DNA from: CAVPRW01 sp046727435 [NCBI: bacterium]
GTDB taxonomy: Bacteria; Tectomicrobia; Entotheonellia; J063
Reading direction: 5' to 3'
Assembly: GCA_046727435.1 (NCBI GenBank)
Contig: JBKPCR010000099.1
Location: 8,132 to 72,131, forward strand
Length of the DNA: 64,000 bases
Shown here piece after piece: positions 27,554 through 36,584 of this stretch. Position 1 is the stretch's first letter. Every line of letters starts with the position of its first letter. A program made the translations under genes and the position numbers. The notes beneath the pieces are model-generated. The model saw nothing but the letters and a program-made list of their open reading frames with translations. It was not told the DNA's origin and searched no databases.

Positions 27554-28263
27554 CCTAGTCCTCCCAGATAGATGACCTGTCCGGTGATCATCTGGCTTTC
27601 AGGATGGAGAAAGAAATCGATGATATGCGCCACATCGCTGGGTTGAGCCATACGCCTGATGGCTTGCTGTTCCACGAGGTGGCGAATCTTCTCTGCCCCC
27701 ACACCTTTGAGCAGATCTGTATCGATCGGGGTTGGGCCGACGGCATTACAGGTGATGCCGAAGGCACCCAACTCCCGGGCTGCTATGCGGGTTAGGGTTT
27801 CAATGGCGCTTTTTGAGGCAGCGTAGATTGCCTCGCCCGCCAACCGCAATGGCACCGCGACACTAGACATGTTGACAATGCGCGGTGCAGGGGATTTACG
27901 CAGCAGGCGAATCGCCGCTTGGCTCAGCAGGAACGTGCCCAGAAAGTTTGTTTCCATGATACGGCGTGCCACCTCCACTGGCGTCAGCGCGATCGGATTC
28001 ATATTGGCGACGCCGGCATTGTTGATCAGCGCATCTAGGCCGCCCACGTCCCGTTGCACGTCATGTAACAGTGTCTGCACGGCGTGCGCATCCGTCACAT
28101 CGACACGATAATGGCGATACCCCTCATGGCTAATGAGGCGTTCCGACGCTTCAGTGCGCGCGCAACCGATGACGAAGTCACCCTGGTCAAGGTAGTGACC
28201 CGCCAGATAGCATCCCAGTCCTCGGCTGGCACCCGTGATGAGGATGTGACGTCTCCTGCTCAT
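27550..28263 (-). CDS. SDR-family reductase (FabG-like)
   Basis: A 237-residue short-chain dehydrogenase with the NAD(P)-binding TGASRGLGCYLAGHYL, the NNAG motif in LINNAGVANMNP, the catalytic Ser in NMSSVAVPLRL and Tyr/Lys in YAASKSAIE. FabG-type enzymes reduce 3-oxoacyl groups on ACP. The position between an ACP gene (3 bases upstream) and an acyl-AMP ligase (4-base overlap) supports a job on an ACP-bound acyl chain, although a sugar substrate cannot be excluded. It should be cytoplasmic. Confidence 0.88.
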   Translation of the reverse strand: MSRRRHILITGASRGLGCYLAGHYLDQGDFVIGCARTEASERLISHEGYRHYRVDVTDAHAVQTLLHDVQRDVGGLDALINNAGVANMNPIALTPVEVARRIMETNFLGTFLLSQAAIRLLRKSPAPRIVNMSSVAVPLRLAGEAIYAASKSAIETLTRIAARELGAFGITCNAVGPTPIDTDLLKGVGAEKIRHLVEQQAIRRMAQPSDVAHIIDFFLHPESQMITGQVIYLGGLG

Positions 28264-28266
28264 CGC

Positions 28267-28557
28267 TCAGCTGGCCAGACGATCTTCGATGAAGGCCACC
28301 AGGGACGGCACATCTTTGAAAGGACTCCGTGCACGCGACATCGCCCGCTCGTTTGTTAGGATAATGTTGTAGCCCGCTTCCCCAAGGGCCTCCTCGATGT
28401 CGATAATGAGGGCGACGAGGCCCATGGAGTCAAGTTGACCATCATTGCCAAACAACGGGGCATCGGGCGAGACGGTTAACTGTTGGTTGTCCTCGCGCGC
28501 CTGATTGGCCATACGTAGCGCGTCAAGAATAATTGTTTGAATCTGACTACAATCCAC
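28267..28557 (-). CDS. Acyl carrier protein
   Basis: The 96-residue protein has the phosphopantetheine attachment motif DSMGL in NDGQLDSMGLVALIIDIEEA, and the helical acidic character of ACPs. The start is GTG at 28557, with AAGGAG eight bases upstream; a nearby ATG at 28563 is in another frame. It heads the acyl module and would carry the acyl group through reduction to its transfer onto the polysaccharide. It lies 124 bases downstream of the asparagine-synthase-like gene, the only sizeable gap in this part of the locus, so an internal promoter is possible. Confidence 0.88.
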   Translation of the reverse strand: MDCSQIQTIILDALRMANQAREDNQQLTVSPDAPLFGNDGQLDSMGLVALIIDIEEALGEAGYNIILTNERAMSRARSPFKDVPSLVAFIEDRLAS

Positions 28558-28681
28558 TGCATGCTCTCCTTAATCGCGATATCTCAAAGGGCAACCATGG
28601 CAGCGAGAATGCGTTTGGGAGGAGGTTTCTCATAAGGAGTTGCCATGGTCCACGACGTGTGTCGGTTAGGGGCCTCCCTCC

Positions 28682-30622
28682 TCAGCCTACGGAGAGGGGA
28701 GAACTGCTTATTGCAGGCCTCTTTTGTGTGAGGCCTTCGCCATCGATGAAGGTTCGATGCCAGAGTTCCAGTATCAACAAATCCCAGAGGTACTTCGCGT
28801 GATCTGCTTCCCCACGACAATGGGCCTCGAGCAACTTCGCGATTGCCTCGGACTGAAAATACCCCCGCTGCAGAGCACGCGGGGTGAGGAGGACGTCGTG
28901 CGCCATCTCCCGTAATTCCTTGCGGAACCAGCGCGCCAGGGGGACACAGAAACCCATTTTAGGTCGCTTCAAGACAGCCTCTGGAAGCTCATCACGGAAC
29001 GCAGCCTTCAGCACACGCTTCTGCTGCCTACCTGTGAGCTTCAAGCATGCTGGTAAACTTGCGACAAATTCCATCAGCTCATGGTCGAGGAAGGGTGATC
29101 GAGCCTCCAGAGAGTGAGCCATCGTCGCCCGATCGATTTTGACCAACAGATCCTCGGGGAGAAACAGGTTGACATCTGTGTCGAGCATTGTATCAACCCA
29201 TTCCTCGGTGTCACTCCGAGCAAAAGCCTCTCCAAATAATCCTTCTGGATTGCTCTCTATGACCTGTGCGCCAAATGATGAGGTATATAACCGCTGTCGC
29301 GCCTCTGGGGAGAAGTGTTCCATCCAGTAGGCATAGCGGCATGCTGGTGACAAGGCGAGTAACTCTGTCAAATGTGTGATCTTGCGTAACAGTCGGTGCT
29401 GCCTCCTGACCGACGACAGGCCTCGCCCCCACGAAGCAATCCATTGCCGCAGCCACAATGGGATGACCTCTCCTCGTCGCACTAATAGATCTTTGACGTA
29501 CCACTCATACCCTGCAAAGTTCTCATCCCCCCCATCGCCATTGAGAACCACTGTGACATGCTGGCTGGTGAGCTCGGCAATCGCGTAGCTCGGCACCGCC
29601 GAGGTATCCCCAAATGGCTCGTCGTAATGCCAGACAAGACGTGGGAGAATATCGGTCACTGGAGCCTTTACTACCAGCTCTGTATGAATAGTCCCAAAGC
29701 GTTCTGCTACCAGTCGGGCATATGGGCGCTCATCAAATGACGCATCCTCAAATCCCACCGAAAACGTCCGCACCGGATGTCCCATTTCTTGTGCCATGGC
29801 GGCCACGACAGCGCTTGAGTCAACACCACCACTGAGGAATGCCCCAAGCGGGACATCGCTGACCAGGCGGAGACGGACGGCCTCGGCAAAACGCCAGCGT
29901 AATTCGGCTACAGCCTCTGGCAGGGTGATCTGGCGTTTGGGGGTGTATTGGAGTTTCCAGTAACGCCCTATCTCTAAGTGACCATCGCGGACTTCAAGCC
30001 AGTGAGCTGGAGGAAGTTTTCGTATGCCCCGAAAAGCCGTCAGCGGCGCTGGGATATATTGCAAGGCGAGGAAATGATCCAGGGCCACCGGATCGGGTTC
30101 AGCCGGAATAGTGTGATCAGCGAGCAGCGCCTTGATCTCGGACCCAAACAGAAAGCAATCGCGGCCGAGATAATAAAATAGGGGTTTCTTTCCTACCCGA
30201 TCACGCGCCAAGAATAAAAGACGCTGGCGCGCATCCCAGATGGCGAAGGCGAACATGCCGCGTAACCGCTCGACACACGTGCGACCATACTCCTCATAGG
30301 CATGGACGATGACTTCAGTATCACTCTGGGTGCGGAAAATGTGCCCTTTGGCTTGGAGTGCTTGACGCAGCTCCTGGAAGTTGTAGATCTCGCCATTGAA
30401 CGTAATCCAGATGGTGCCGTCTTCATTGCACATTGGCTGATCGGCCACAGCACGTAGGTCGATAATCGCCAGACGGCGATGGGCCAGCCCCACATGTTGA
30501 GCTGCCCAGACCCCGTCACCGTCGGGGCCACGATGGCTGAGGGCCGTGGCCATCTGTTGCAGTTCCTTGGGGTCGACGGTGCGTGTCTGGTCGAAATAGA
30601 GCTTTCCACAAATACCGCACAT
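28682..30622 (-). CDS. asnB: Asparagine synthase-like glutamine amidotransferase
   Basis: The 646-residue protein has the N-terminal glutaminase domain with Cys2 as nucleophile (MCGICGKLYF), the SHRGPDGDG and FNGEIYNFQELR motifs, and the synthetase domain with the ATP-binding LSGGVDSSAVVAAMAQE. Length and layout fit class B asparagine synthases. Close relatives belong to exosortase A EPS loci (amidotransferase 1 type), where they are thought to amidate uronic acids or an amino-acid decoration rather than make asparagine. In this locus an amidated diacetamido-uronic acid would fit with the WbpB/WbpD-E genes. The substrate is inferred, not shown. Confidence 0.9.
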   Translation of the reverse strand: MCGICGKLYFDQTRTVDPKELQQMATALSHRGPDGDGVWAAQHVGLAHRRLAIIDLRAVADQPMCNEDGTIWITFNGEIYNFQELRQALQAKGHIFRTQSDTEVIVHAYEEYGRTCVERLRGMFAFAIWDARQRLLFLARDRVGKKPLFYYLGRDCFLFGSEIKALLADHTIPAEPDPVALDHFLALQYIPAPLTAFRGIRKLPPAHWLEVRDGHLEIGRYWKLQYTPKRQITLPEAVAELRWRFAEAVRLRLVSDVPLGAFLSGGVDSSAVVAAMAQEMGHPVRTFSVGFEDASFDERPYARLVAERFGTIHTELVVKAPVTDILPRLVWHYDEPFGDTSAVPSYAIAELTSQHVTVVLNGDGGDENFAGYEWYVKDLLVRRGEVIPLWLRQWIASWGRGLSSVRRQHRLLRKITHLTELLALSPACRYAYWMEHFSPEARQRLYTSSFGAQVIESNPEGLFGEAFARSDTEEWVDTMLDTDVNLFLPEDLLVKIDRATMAHSLEARSPFLDHELMEFVASLPACLKLTGRQQKRVLKAAFRDELPEAVLKRPKMGFCVPLARWFRKELREMAHDVLLTPRALQRGYFQSEAIAKLLEAHCRGEADHAKYLWDLLILELWHRTFIDGEGLTQKRPAISSSPLSVG

Positions 30623-30655
30623 AGTTTACTGGTTCCCGAAGATTGTTGAGGAATG

Positions 30656-31843
30656 TTAGGACGAAGTCGCCGCGTAAGCTGAGGAGATCCCTGCGGGCTG
30701 TACCCCTATGAGATGTTCATAGAGGCTTTCAATGCGCTGCAAGCGCCCAGTAAAAGAGAATTCACGCTCCACGTGCCTCCGGCCAGCTTGACCCATTCGC
30801 CACCGCATATCTTGATTGTCTGATAAAGTGTTCAGGGCTTCGGCTAATCCGTAGACATCCTGCTGTGGTAAGACAAAGCCGGTCTCGCCGTTGATGACCA
30901 GTTCTTTCGCCCCGGCCACGTCCGTGGTCACGACAGGGAGACCCAGTGCCATGGCTTCGAGGATCGAATTCGGCAGACCTTCGCGACGGGAGCTCATGAA
31001 GAAGATGTCGAAGCTACGGTAAAACGGCGGTAGGTTTTCCTGATAACCTGAGAAGATCACGCGCTTATTGATTCCGAGTGAGGCCGCCAAGTCACGAAGC
31101 TGATGCAATGTGTGTCCGTCACGGCCCTCGCCTACCAATACAAAGCCGGCGTGTGGAAATTTTTCGGCCACCAGGGCGGCCGCACGCAGCCAGGTCTCGA
31201 GATCCTTCTCGGGCATAATCCGACCGACATAACCAATGATTGGAGAAGCATGGCCCAGTCCCAACTCTTCACGAAGGTTTCTGCTCACTTGGGTGGGTGA
31301 CCAGGTATCTGTCTCGATGGCATTATGGATAACACTAATCATCGCTGCTGGCACTCCAGCCGCAGTCATTTCATCCTTGGTCGCCTGGGAGACCGCGATC
31401 AGATGCGTGAAACGGCGCATCAGGAAGAGATCGAGGCGACGATAGAGACGGCCGCGTGGTCCCAACATCACCCAGGCATGGGCTGTTGACAGCAAAGCGA
31501 GACGTCGTCGGCGCAACCGTAGGCCGACCACATAGGCAAACAGGTCGCTTTTATAGTCGTGGGCATGAATGAGGTTAATATCGTGCTTGATGATGATGTC
31601 CCGGATGGCTCGTAAGACATGCAGGTCAAACTTGCCATGCTCCACGATCTCATAGAAGGTGAGACCCAAGGCACGAGCTTTGTCGGCGATTCTGAATTCA
31701 TGGTCATGAGCATCGCGGACATAAGCGACGACGACCGAGACCCGGCTTGGGTCGTGTTGGGCTGCCGAGAGCAGGATGGTCTTGTCAGGACCACCACCCC
31801 ATTTATACGTATTGCGGAGTTCGAGAAGACGAATCGGAGGCAT
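30656..31843 (-). CDS. GT4-type glycosyltransferase
   Basis: A 395-residue GT-B enzyme. The N-terminus MPPIRLLELRNTYKWGGGPD has the glycine-rich donor/acceptor loop. LIHAHDYKSDLFAYVVGLRL, IGYVGRIMPEKDLETWLRAA and SSRREGLPNSILEAMALGLP (EX7E) follow. The start at 31843 fits the family. An upstream ATG at 31906 overlaps the stop of the preceding small gene as TAATG and would add 21 residues, so coupling from that start is an open alternative. It is the last gene of a tightly packed block that starts at 35737. Confidence 0.88.
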   Translation of the reverse strand: MPPIRLLELRNTYKWGGGPDKTILLSAAQHDPSRVSVVVAYVRDAHDHEFRIADKARALGLTFYEIVEHGKFDLHVLRAIRDIIIKHDINLIHAHDYKSDLFAYVVGLRLRRRRLALLSTAHAWVMLGPRGRLYRRLDLFLMRRFTHLIAVSQATKDEMTAAGVPAAMISVIHNAIETDTWSPTQVSRNLREELGLGHASPIIGYVGRIMPEKDLETWLRAAALVAEKFPHAGFVLVGEGRDGHTLHQLRDLAASLGINKRVIFSGYQENLPPFYRSFDIFFMSSRREGLPNSILEAMALGLPVVTTDVAGAKELVINGETGFVLPQQDVYGLAEALNTLSDNQDMRWRMGQAGRRHVEREFSFTGRLQRIESLYEHLIGVQPAGISSAYAATSS

Positions 31844-31905
31844 TGTTCCTTTTGGCTCAGGGCTGCCCATCGTAGGCTGGGCAGCGCAAGCTGTGCTGCA
31901 TTGCA

Positions 31906-32196
31906 TTAGTGTGCTGCGCCGAGGCGCGACTGTTCAACCTTTAACTGATAGAGCATACGTCTGCTAGCTGTTTGAGGCCCACCACGTGGGACGAGCCAAC
32001 CATCGTCCAGCACGTCGAGATCGTGGGTCCGTGATTTTCCGAGCTCGGCAAGGTAGGCTACCATCGGCTCCAAAGCCTTTGCGACTTCGTGCGCCGTCTG
32101 TTGCTCCGCGGACATGAATGCCCGAGGGTTCGGCGGAAAAAGCCGATCCAGGAGCCGCAGCGTCCGCCCGTGAACGTTCCGATCGAGAGTCATCAT
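31906..32196 (-). CDS. Small protein of unknown function in a coupled gene block
   Basis: This 96-residue frame starts MMTLDRNVHGRTLRLLDRLF and ends QSRLGAAH. It is basic at the start and likely helical (SAEQQTAHEVAKALEPMVAY). I recognise no family. Support for translation comes from context: its ATG overlaps the stop of the upstream APH-type gene by four bases (ATGA), and its TAA overlaps an ATG of the downstream glycosyltransferase frame (TAATG). It might be an adaptor or the remains of a larger protein. Confidence 0.55.
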   Translation of the reverse strand: MMTLDRNVHGRTLRLLDRLFPPNPRAFMSAEQQTAHEVAKALEPMVAYLAELGKSRTHDLDVLDDGWLVPRGGPQTASRRMLYQLKVEQSRLGAAH

Positions 32197-33122
32197 CGCG
32201 TTAGATCTCCAAGAAAGGCTTCAGGAGCGCCAGCCAGATCCTCGACCCAGTCGAGGAGAATCCGGCGCAGCCTCGTCCGCCGTTCCAGGCCATAACATTG
32301 GTTGATCCGCCAAAGCAAATGATGCATTAGCAGGCCGGGGAGATGCTCCCCCACGACTGCACGGTCCATCAGGCTTCTCTCCACGCAGATCCTGATGCAA
32401 TCGCTTCGTGACAATGGGCATCGTTCGTCCTGAGAGAGGGGCAGCGAGAGCGCCAGGCCAAACGCATCATGCAACGGCATGAGCGTGCTGCCAAACTCGT
32501 CGAAATCGATCACCGCCAGCGAATCGGCCGAGACGAGGAGGTTGTTGAGGGAGAAGTCGCCGTGCTGCCAGATGCCTGGCCAGTCATCACCCCCGAAAAC
32601 TTCGCCCCACTCCTCGACCCGCCGGAGCGCGAGCGCCGATAGCGAGATATTCCTCAACTCGAACAGGCGCACCTGCCGGGCCAGCTCAGCGCGGACGTTA
32701 ACACACCCCACCCACGCCGGCACTGCGCCGATCGCCGAGTGCAGCGGGAGCATGGCGGAGACCGCGCGAACCAGCAGATGCTGCCAATCGGCAGCTGTGG
32801 TGAGCCCGTCCGCCACGCGAAACCACGGTATACCCGGCAGGCCTTCCTGGACGTGCACGTACATCTTGCCATGCCACGAACTGCAGCAGAGGGAGCGAGG
32901 AACCCCTCCGGGCACTCGGTGGTGCAGCTCGGAGAGAATTGCAACGACGCGCAGCAGACGATCGGCGGTGCCGAAGTCCACCACACACACGGGCCATGTC
33001 GAATCGTTGTCGAAGACCAGGTACTTTGGACGCGTGGTCCGGATACATGCGACAGTCGGCCGGCTGCCCTGCAGCAGCCCAGGCAGGAGTTGGCGGACGA
33101 GTGGAACGACTTCCAGCATCAT
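32193..33122 (-). CDS. APH-fold phosphotransferase
   Basis: The 309-residue protein has the kinase signature of the aminoglycoside phosphotransferase/choline kinase group: the catalytic loop IWQHGDFSLNNLLVSADS and the metal-binding VIDFDEFGSTLMP. The N-terminal lobe is short and lacks an obvious Gly-rich loop. In a glycan locus such kinases may phosphorylate a sugar, an amino alcohol or a lipid intermediate. Resistance is less likely given the context. The start overlaps the stop of the 520-residue glycosyltransferase by four bases, so both are coupled; the C-terminal tail of that glycosyltransferase may functionally belong with this kinase. Confidence 0.75.
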   Translation of the reverse strand: MMLEVVPLVRQLLPGLLQGSRPTVACIRTTRPKYLVFDNDSTWPVCVVDFGTADRLLRVVAILSELHHRVPGGVPRSLCCSSWHGKMYVHVQEGLPGIPWFRVADGLTTAADWQHLLVRAVSAMLPLHSAIGAVPAWVGCVNVRAELARQVRLFELRNISLSALALRRVEEWGEVFGGDDWPGIWQHGDFSLNNLLVSADSLAVIDFDEFGSTLMPLHDAFGLALSLPLSQDERCPLSRSDCIRICVERSLMDRAVVGEHLPGLLMHHLLWRINQCYGLERRTRLRRILLDWVEDLAGAPEAFLGDLTR

Positions 33123-34681
33123 GGGTGTCTGCCCACGACGACGACCCCGCCGAGCGCGGGGTCACACATAAACCATCGCGCCAGAATCCGTCGCAATGCC
33201 TGGGCCGAGCCGCGTGGGCGCAGGCAGTGATCGGCATACTCGGCGGCGGGACTGTTCAGCTCGTACACGCAGGACGGTGCGTCAAGGCTGGGATCGACGC
33301 CGTATCTTCCCACAACCTTGGCACCGCCGCGTGCGATCGCTCGCTCGACGCGCCGCAGGCGCAACGGCAGCGTGGCAAGCGTCACCAGGCGAGCAACGGG
33401 TGGAGCATTGAGTCCAATTGCGTACGCGATCCAGTCACCTGAAGACATCCCATCCAGAGCCGTACGAAGAGCTTCACGGTCGAAGCGAAGCGGATTGCGT
33501 TCCAGCAGCACGTTGCAGCGCGGGCCGGTTCCAGCCGTTGCTGCGACCTCGCCGAAAAGCAGAGCCGCGAGCACCTCAGGATCTGGGCGCGCGCCAATCA
33601 GCCGACGATACAGCCGCACGTACTCGAACGCCGTCCGCTCGGGGCGGCAATTCTCCTCCATGCGCTGGCGGCCAGCCGCACCCAGCCGGTGGCACAGGTC
33701 GGGAGATTGAATCAGCCGATCGATTGCTGCCGCCAGGGCGCCGGCATCGCCAGCCGGCACCAGCAGACCTGTTTCTTCATGGGCAACGAGCGAGGGAATG
33801 CCGCCGACGTCGCTCGCGACGACCGGAATCCCGAGCGACATCGCCTCAATGATGCTCCGGGGCCTGGCTTCGCTGAATGAGGGGAGGACGAACACGTCGC
33901 CTGCGCTCAGGACTGCGCCGATATCCTGCCGATGATTTTCGAAATGGACGCGCGAGGCCACGCCCGCGTCCTGCGCCATGACCTTGAGGTGCTGCGGATA
34001 TCCCGGGGTGCCCCAGTCCCCACCGGCGATCAGCAGCTCCGAGGAACCTTGAAGGCGGGCGAACGCCTCAATAAGTACGTGGAGGCCTTTCCGCTCGACG
34101 ACCTGGCCGAGAAAGACCAAACGTGCGACGCCCAGGCGTCTTGGCGGCAGCGCACGTTCGGGCACCATTGTCAAGCGCACCCGGTCGGGACGGAATAAGT
34201 CACCGGTGATAACCACCCTTGGCGCGAGCGGCGAGTCGAGTAGATCGGCCGCGTGCGCGCGGCAGTTCGCGACGTAGGCATCAACCCACCGGTTTGAGAG
34301 ATTGTCGGGAATGACCGATCCACCAGCACGCGCGACGATTGGTATTCCACAGATATAGGCTGCGCAGGCGAGCGATGGACCGTAGCCAGCATAGTTCAGG
34401 TGGACCACATCGGGACGCCACCTCGCGAGACGGAGCATCCACGCGAGCACATCGATCGTGTAGAGTGGGAGGCCGCGCCTAGAGATCGGGCGGCTCCGCG
34501 CCCGTAACGTCTCGATGCCACGGCGGGCCGCTTCGTCGCAGAGCTCAGGGGAGAGGGAACCGCACAGGGCGATACGCACATCTTCCGGGGCGGCGAGCTC
34601 TGCGAGATCGAGCGCGTCGTTGACAGCGCCGATGCGCAGATCGGCGCTGTTCAGCTCAATCAAAATTCGCAAGTCTGCCAT
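33119..34681 (-). CDS. GT4-type glycosyltransferase with extra C-terminal domain
   Basis: The first 375 residues are a GT-B glycosyltransferase, with PDVVHLNYAGYGPSLACAAY, ARLVFLGQVVERKGLHVLIE and SEARPRSIIEAMSLGIPVVA. Some 140 further residues follow, containing LDGMSSGDWIAYAIGLN, GGAKVVGRYGVDPSLDAPS and DPALGGVVVVGRHP, which are not part of the GT4 family. I do not recognise this tail with certainty. It is followed at once, with a 4-base overlap, by the APH-type kinase, so tail and kinase may work together. GGAG stands seven bases before the ATG. Base composition is GC-rich compared with neighbouring blocks. Confidence 0.85.
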   Translation of the reverse strand: MADLRILIELNSADLRIGAVNDALDLAELAAPEDVRIALCGSLSPELCDEAARRGIETLRARSRPISRRGLPLYTIDVLAWMLRLARWRPDVVHLNYAGYGPSLACAAYICGIPIVARAGGSVIPDNLSNRWVDAYVANCRAHAADLLDSPLAPRVVITGDLFRPDRVRLTMVPERALPPRRLGVARLVFLGQVVERKGLHVLIEAFARLQGSSELLIAGGDWGTPGYPQHLKVMAQDAGVASRVHFENHRQDIGAVLSAGDVFVLPSFSEARPRSIIEAMSLGIPVVASDVGGIPSLVAHEETGLLVPAGDAGALAAAIDRLIQSPDLCHRLGAAGRQRMEENCRPERTAFEYVRLYRRLIGARPDPEVLAALLFGEVAATAGTGPRCNVLLERNPLRFDREALRTALDGMSSGDWIAYAIGLNAPPVARLVTLATLPLRLRRVERAIARGGAKVVGRYGVDPSLDAPSCVYELNSPAAEYADHCLRPRGSAQALRRILARWFMCDPALGGVVVVGRHP

Positions 34682-34705
34682 TGTTGACTCCGCCGCAGAG
34701 CCCGA

Positions 34706-35737
34706 TCACTCAAGCGTGGCGCCGGGCCGGTGCGGCTCGATGTGGCCGTGCTGATGCGTCGGCTTACGCACTCGAGTGATGACCGGCTCCAGCCAGTGCC
34801 ACGCCAACGCCCCGACACGGCGCTTCCAGCGGAACCGCCGCCACGCGCCCCACAACTCGATATCCGGAGAGATGCCAGCCGCGAGCGCGAGAAAGGCATC
34901 GCACGTGCGCTGGTCGCCATTCTCGAAGGCTGTCGTGCCGCTCCAGAACGCCGCTTCGGCAATTGTGCGATTCGCTGCGCGCTCGAAGTCGGCAATCTGG
35001 GGCCACGGCGGGGCGTATTCGCGGAAGTGCGTATCGAAGGCCCGCTTCTGTTCTTCCAGCCGGCGAAGCGGCGAATACTCCAGGCTCATGTTAGCGGCGT
35101 GGAGACGCCGGAATGCCTGCTCCGCGTCGATCTCGGCGACCGCGGCATGAACGGCCATCCGCAGCCAGATCTCAGTGTCGCCGCTGTGCGGCAACTCGGC
35201 TCGATAGCCGCCAATCTCGCGGTGCAGCGCCGTACGAACGATCGCCGTCGGCGCCTGAATAGGCGTGTGACCGAGCCTGCACGAGATGTCGAGGAACTCG
35301 AGATAAGTTAGGATCCGGTTTCCACAGTACTCCCCGCCGGTGGTGAGATGGGAGGGCGGTGCATCCCGAAACGTGATATCATGCCCGTAGGTGAGCCCTA
35401 CCTCGGGATGGGCGTCCATGAGACGCGTTGCGCGCATCAGCGAGCCCGGCGTCAGCAGATCATCGGCCGAGAGGATCATACAATAGTCACCGGTCAAGTC
35501 GTCCAACGCCTCGTTGTACGTGGCGATATGCCCACGATTGACGTCGTGGCGCCGGTACTCGACGCGTGGATCCTGTGCCGCCAAGCGCCTGCCGATTTCG
35601 GGTGTAGTGTCCGTCGACGCGTCGTCCATGATGATGATTCGTGCATCGACCTCCTGCTGTGACAACACGCTGGCGACGCACGCGTCGAGCAGGTCGCCAT
35701 AGTTGTAGCAGGGCACGATGACATCTACGCGCGGCAT
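34706..35737 (-). CDS. GT2-type glycosyltransferase
   Basis: A 343-residue GT-A enzyme of family 2. The N-terminus VDVIVPCYNYGDLLDACVAS, then MDDASTDTTPEIGRR and the DXD-like YCMILSADDLLTPGSLMRA give the nucleotide- and metal-binding site. An inverting transfer onto a lipid-linked glycan in the cytoplasm is expected. It is the first gene of the packed block 35737-30656 and is separated by 182 bases from the acetyltransferase upstream, so a promoter may lie there. Confidence 0.9.
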   Translation of the reverse strand: MPRVDVIVPCYNYGDLLDACVASVLSQQEVDARIIIMDDASTDTTPEIGRRLAAQDPRVEYRRHDVNRGHIATYNEALDDLTGDYCMILSADDLLTPGSLMRATRLMDAHPEVGLTYGHDITFRDAPPSHLTTGGEYCGNRILTYLEFLDISCRLGHTPIQAPTAIVRTALHREIGGYRAELPHSGDTEIWLRMAVHAAVAEIDAEQAFRRLHAANMSLEYSPLRRLEEQKRAFDTHFREYAPPWPQIADFERAANRTIAEAAFWSGTTAFENGDQRTCDAFLALAAGISPDIELWGAWRRFRWKRRVGALAWHWLEPVITRVRKPTHQHGHIEPHRPGATLE

Positions 35738-35919
35738 AGTCTGTGGTCTCCCAGGAACGGGCTGAGCACCCTCACATGCCCGACCGCTCGACGTCCAGCC
35801 TTGAACCCTTCCAATCTTCGAGTCAACATCGCGGGCGAGCCCTCAGCCTGTGAACGGCGGCAGCACAGACGGTACAAAATGTTCTGTGAGTATTAATGTC
35901 TGTACGGGCTCGATCCTGT

Positions 35920-36501
35920 TCATATCACACCCCGGCTTGTGGCTCCAGGCTGCTTAATGATGGCCGGCACACCGACGGCCAGACACCCTGCAGGTACTGG
36001 GGTTCGAACGACAGCATTGGCGCCAATGCGACAATAGTCCCCTACTTCAATCCGTCCCAATATTTTGGCCCCAGCACCAATCACTACATGGTTGCCGATG
36101 CTTGGAGCACCACCCCAGCCCCCGAGATCTCCCAGGGTGACACCATGATAGATGGTGCAGCCTTCGCCGATGACGGCCTCGGAATGGACGATGATGCCTC
36201 CGAAATGATGAATGCGCAAGCCTCTCCCGATCCGGGCTTGCACCGGAATCGAGATGCCAGTGGTGATCTCTGTAAAGCGTTCGATGAAGAAGCGAATCGG
36301 CTGCGTCGGAATGCCACGCTCATGGAACCAGCGAAAGATCCGGTAGACCAAGAGCGCCTGGAACCCCTGAGAGAGCACTCCACGGGTTAGGGTGCGCAGG
36401 CCCGGATTCTCCTCGCGGAGCCGCTTAACATCAGCTCGGATTATCTGCCAGAACGGCTCTGACTTCGACTGTAGGTTTGACTCGTTGAGTATCCTGGCCA
36501 T
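35920..36501 (-). CDS. Serine-acetyltransferase-like hexapeptide enzyme
   Basis: The product of 193 residues has the N-terminal helices of the CysE-like group (PFWQIIRADVKRLREENPGL) followed by hexapeptide repeats: GISIPVQARIGRGLRIHHFG, EAVIGEGCTIYHGVTLGDLG and IGAGAKILGRIEVGDYCRIG. The His in HHFGG and the HGVTLG motif are typical of O-acetyltransferases that use acetyl-CoA. In EPS loci such enzymes acetylate sugars. The ATG at 36501 was preferred over a TTG at 36528, although neither has a good ribosome-binding site. Confidence 0.82.
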   Translation of the reverse strand: MARILNESNLQSKSEPFWQIIRADVKRLREENPGLRTLTRGVLSQGFQALLVYRIFRWFHERGIPTQPIRFFIERFTEITTGISIPVQARIGRGLRIHHFGGIIVHSEAVIGEGCTIYHGVTLGDLGGWGGAPSIGNHVVIGAGAKILGRIEVGDYCRIGANAVVRTPVPAGCLAVGVPAIIKQPGATSRGVI

Positions 36502-36584
36502 TTTTACTGTAAGAGGGGGGTTAGTCAATAGTCTTTATGAACTGCGTTAGCACCACGCATGAAGTGGGACTCGGCGCAGAGAAT

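Noticed and set aside
28584-28820. A 78-codon minus-strand frame between the amidotransferase and the ACP gene
   Set aside because: Most of it overlaps the end of the amidotransferase in another frame and its sequence has no family features.
32193-33122. Antibiotic resistance role for the APH-fold kinase
   Set aside because: The fold is widespread, and the gene is translationally coupled to glycosyltransferases in a polysaccharide locus.
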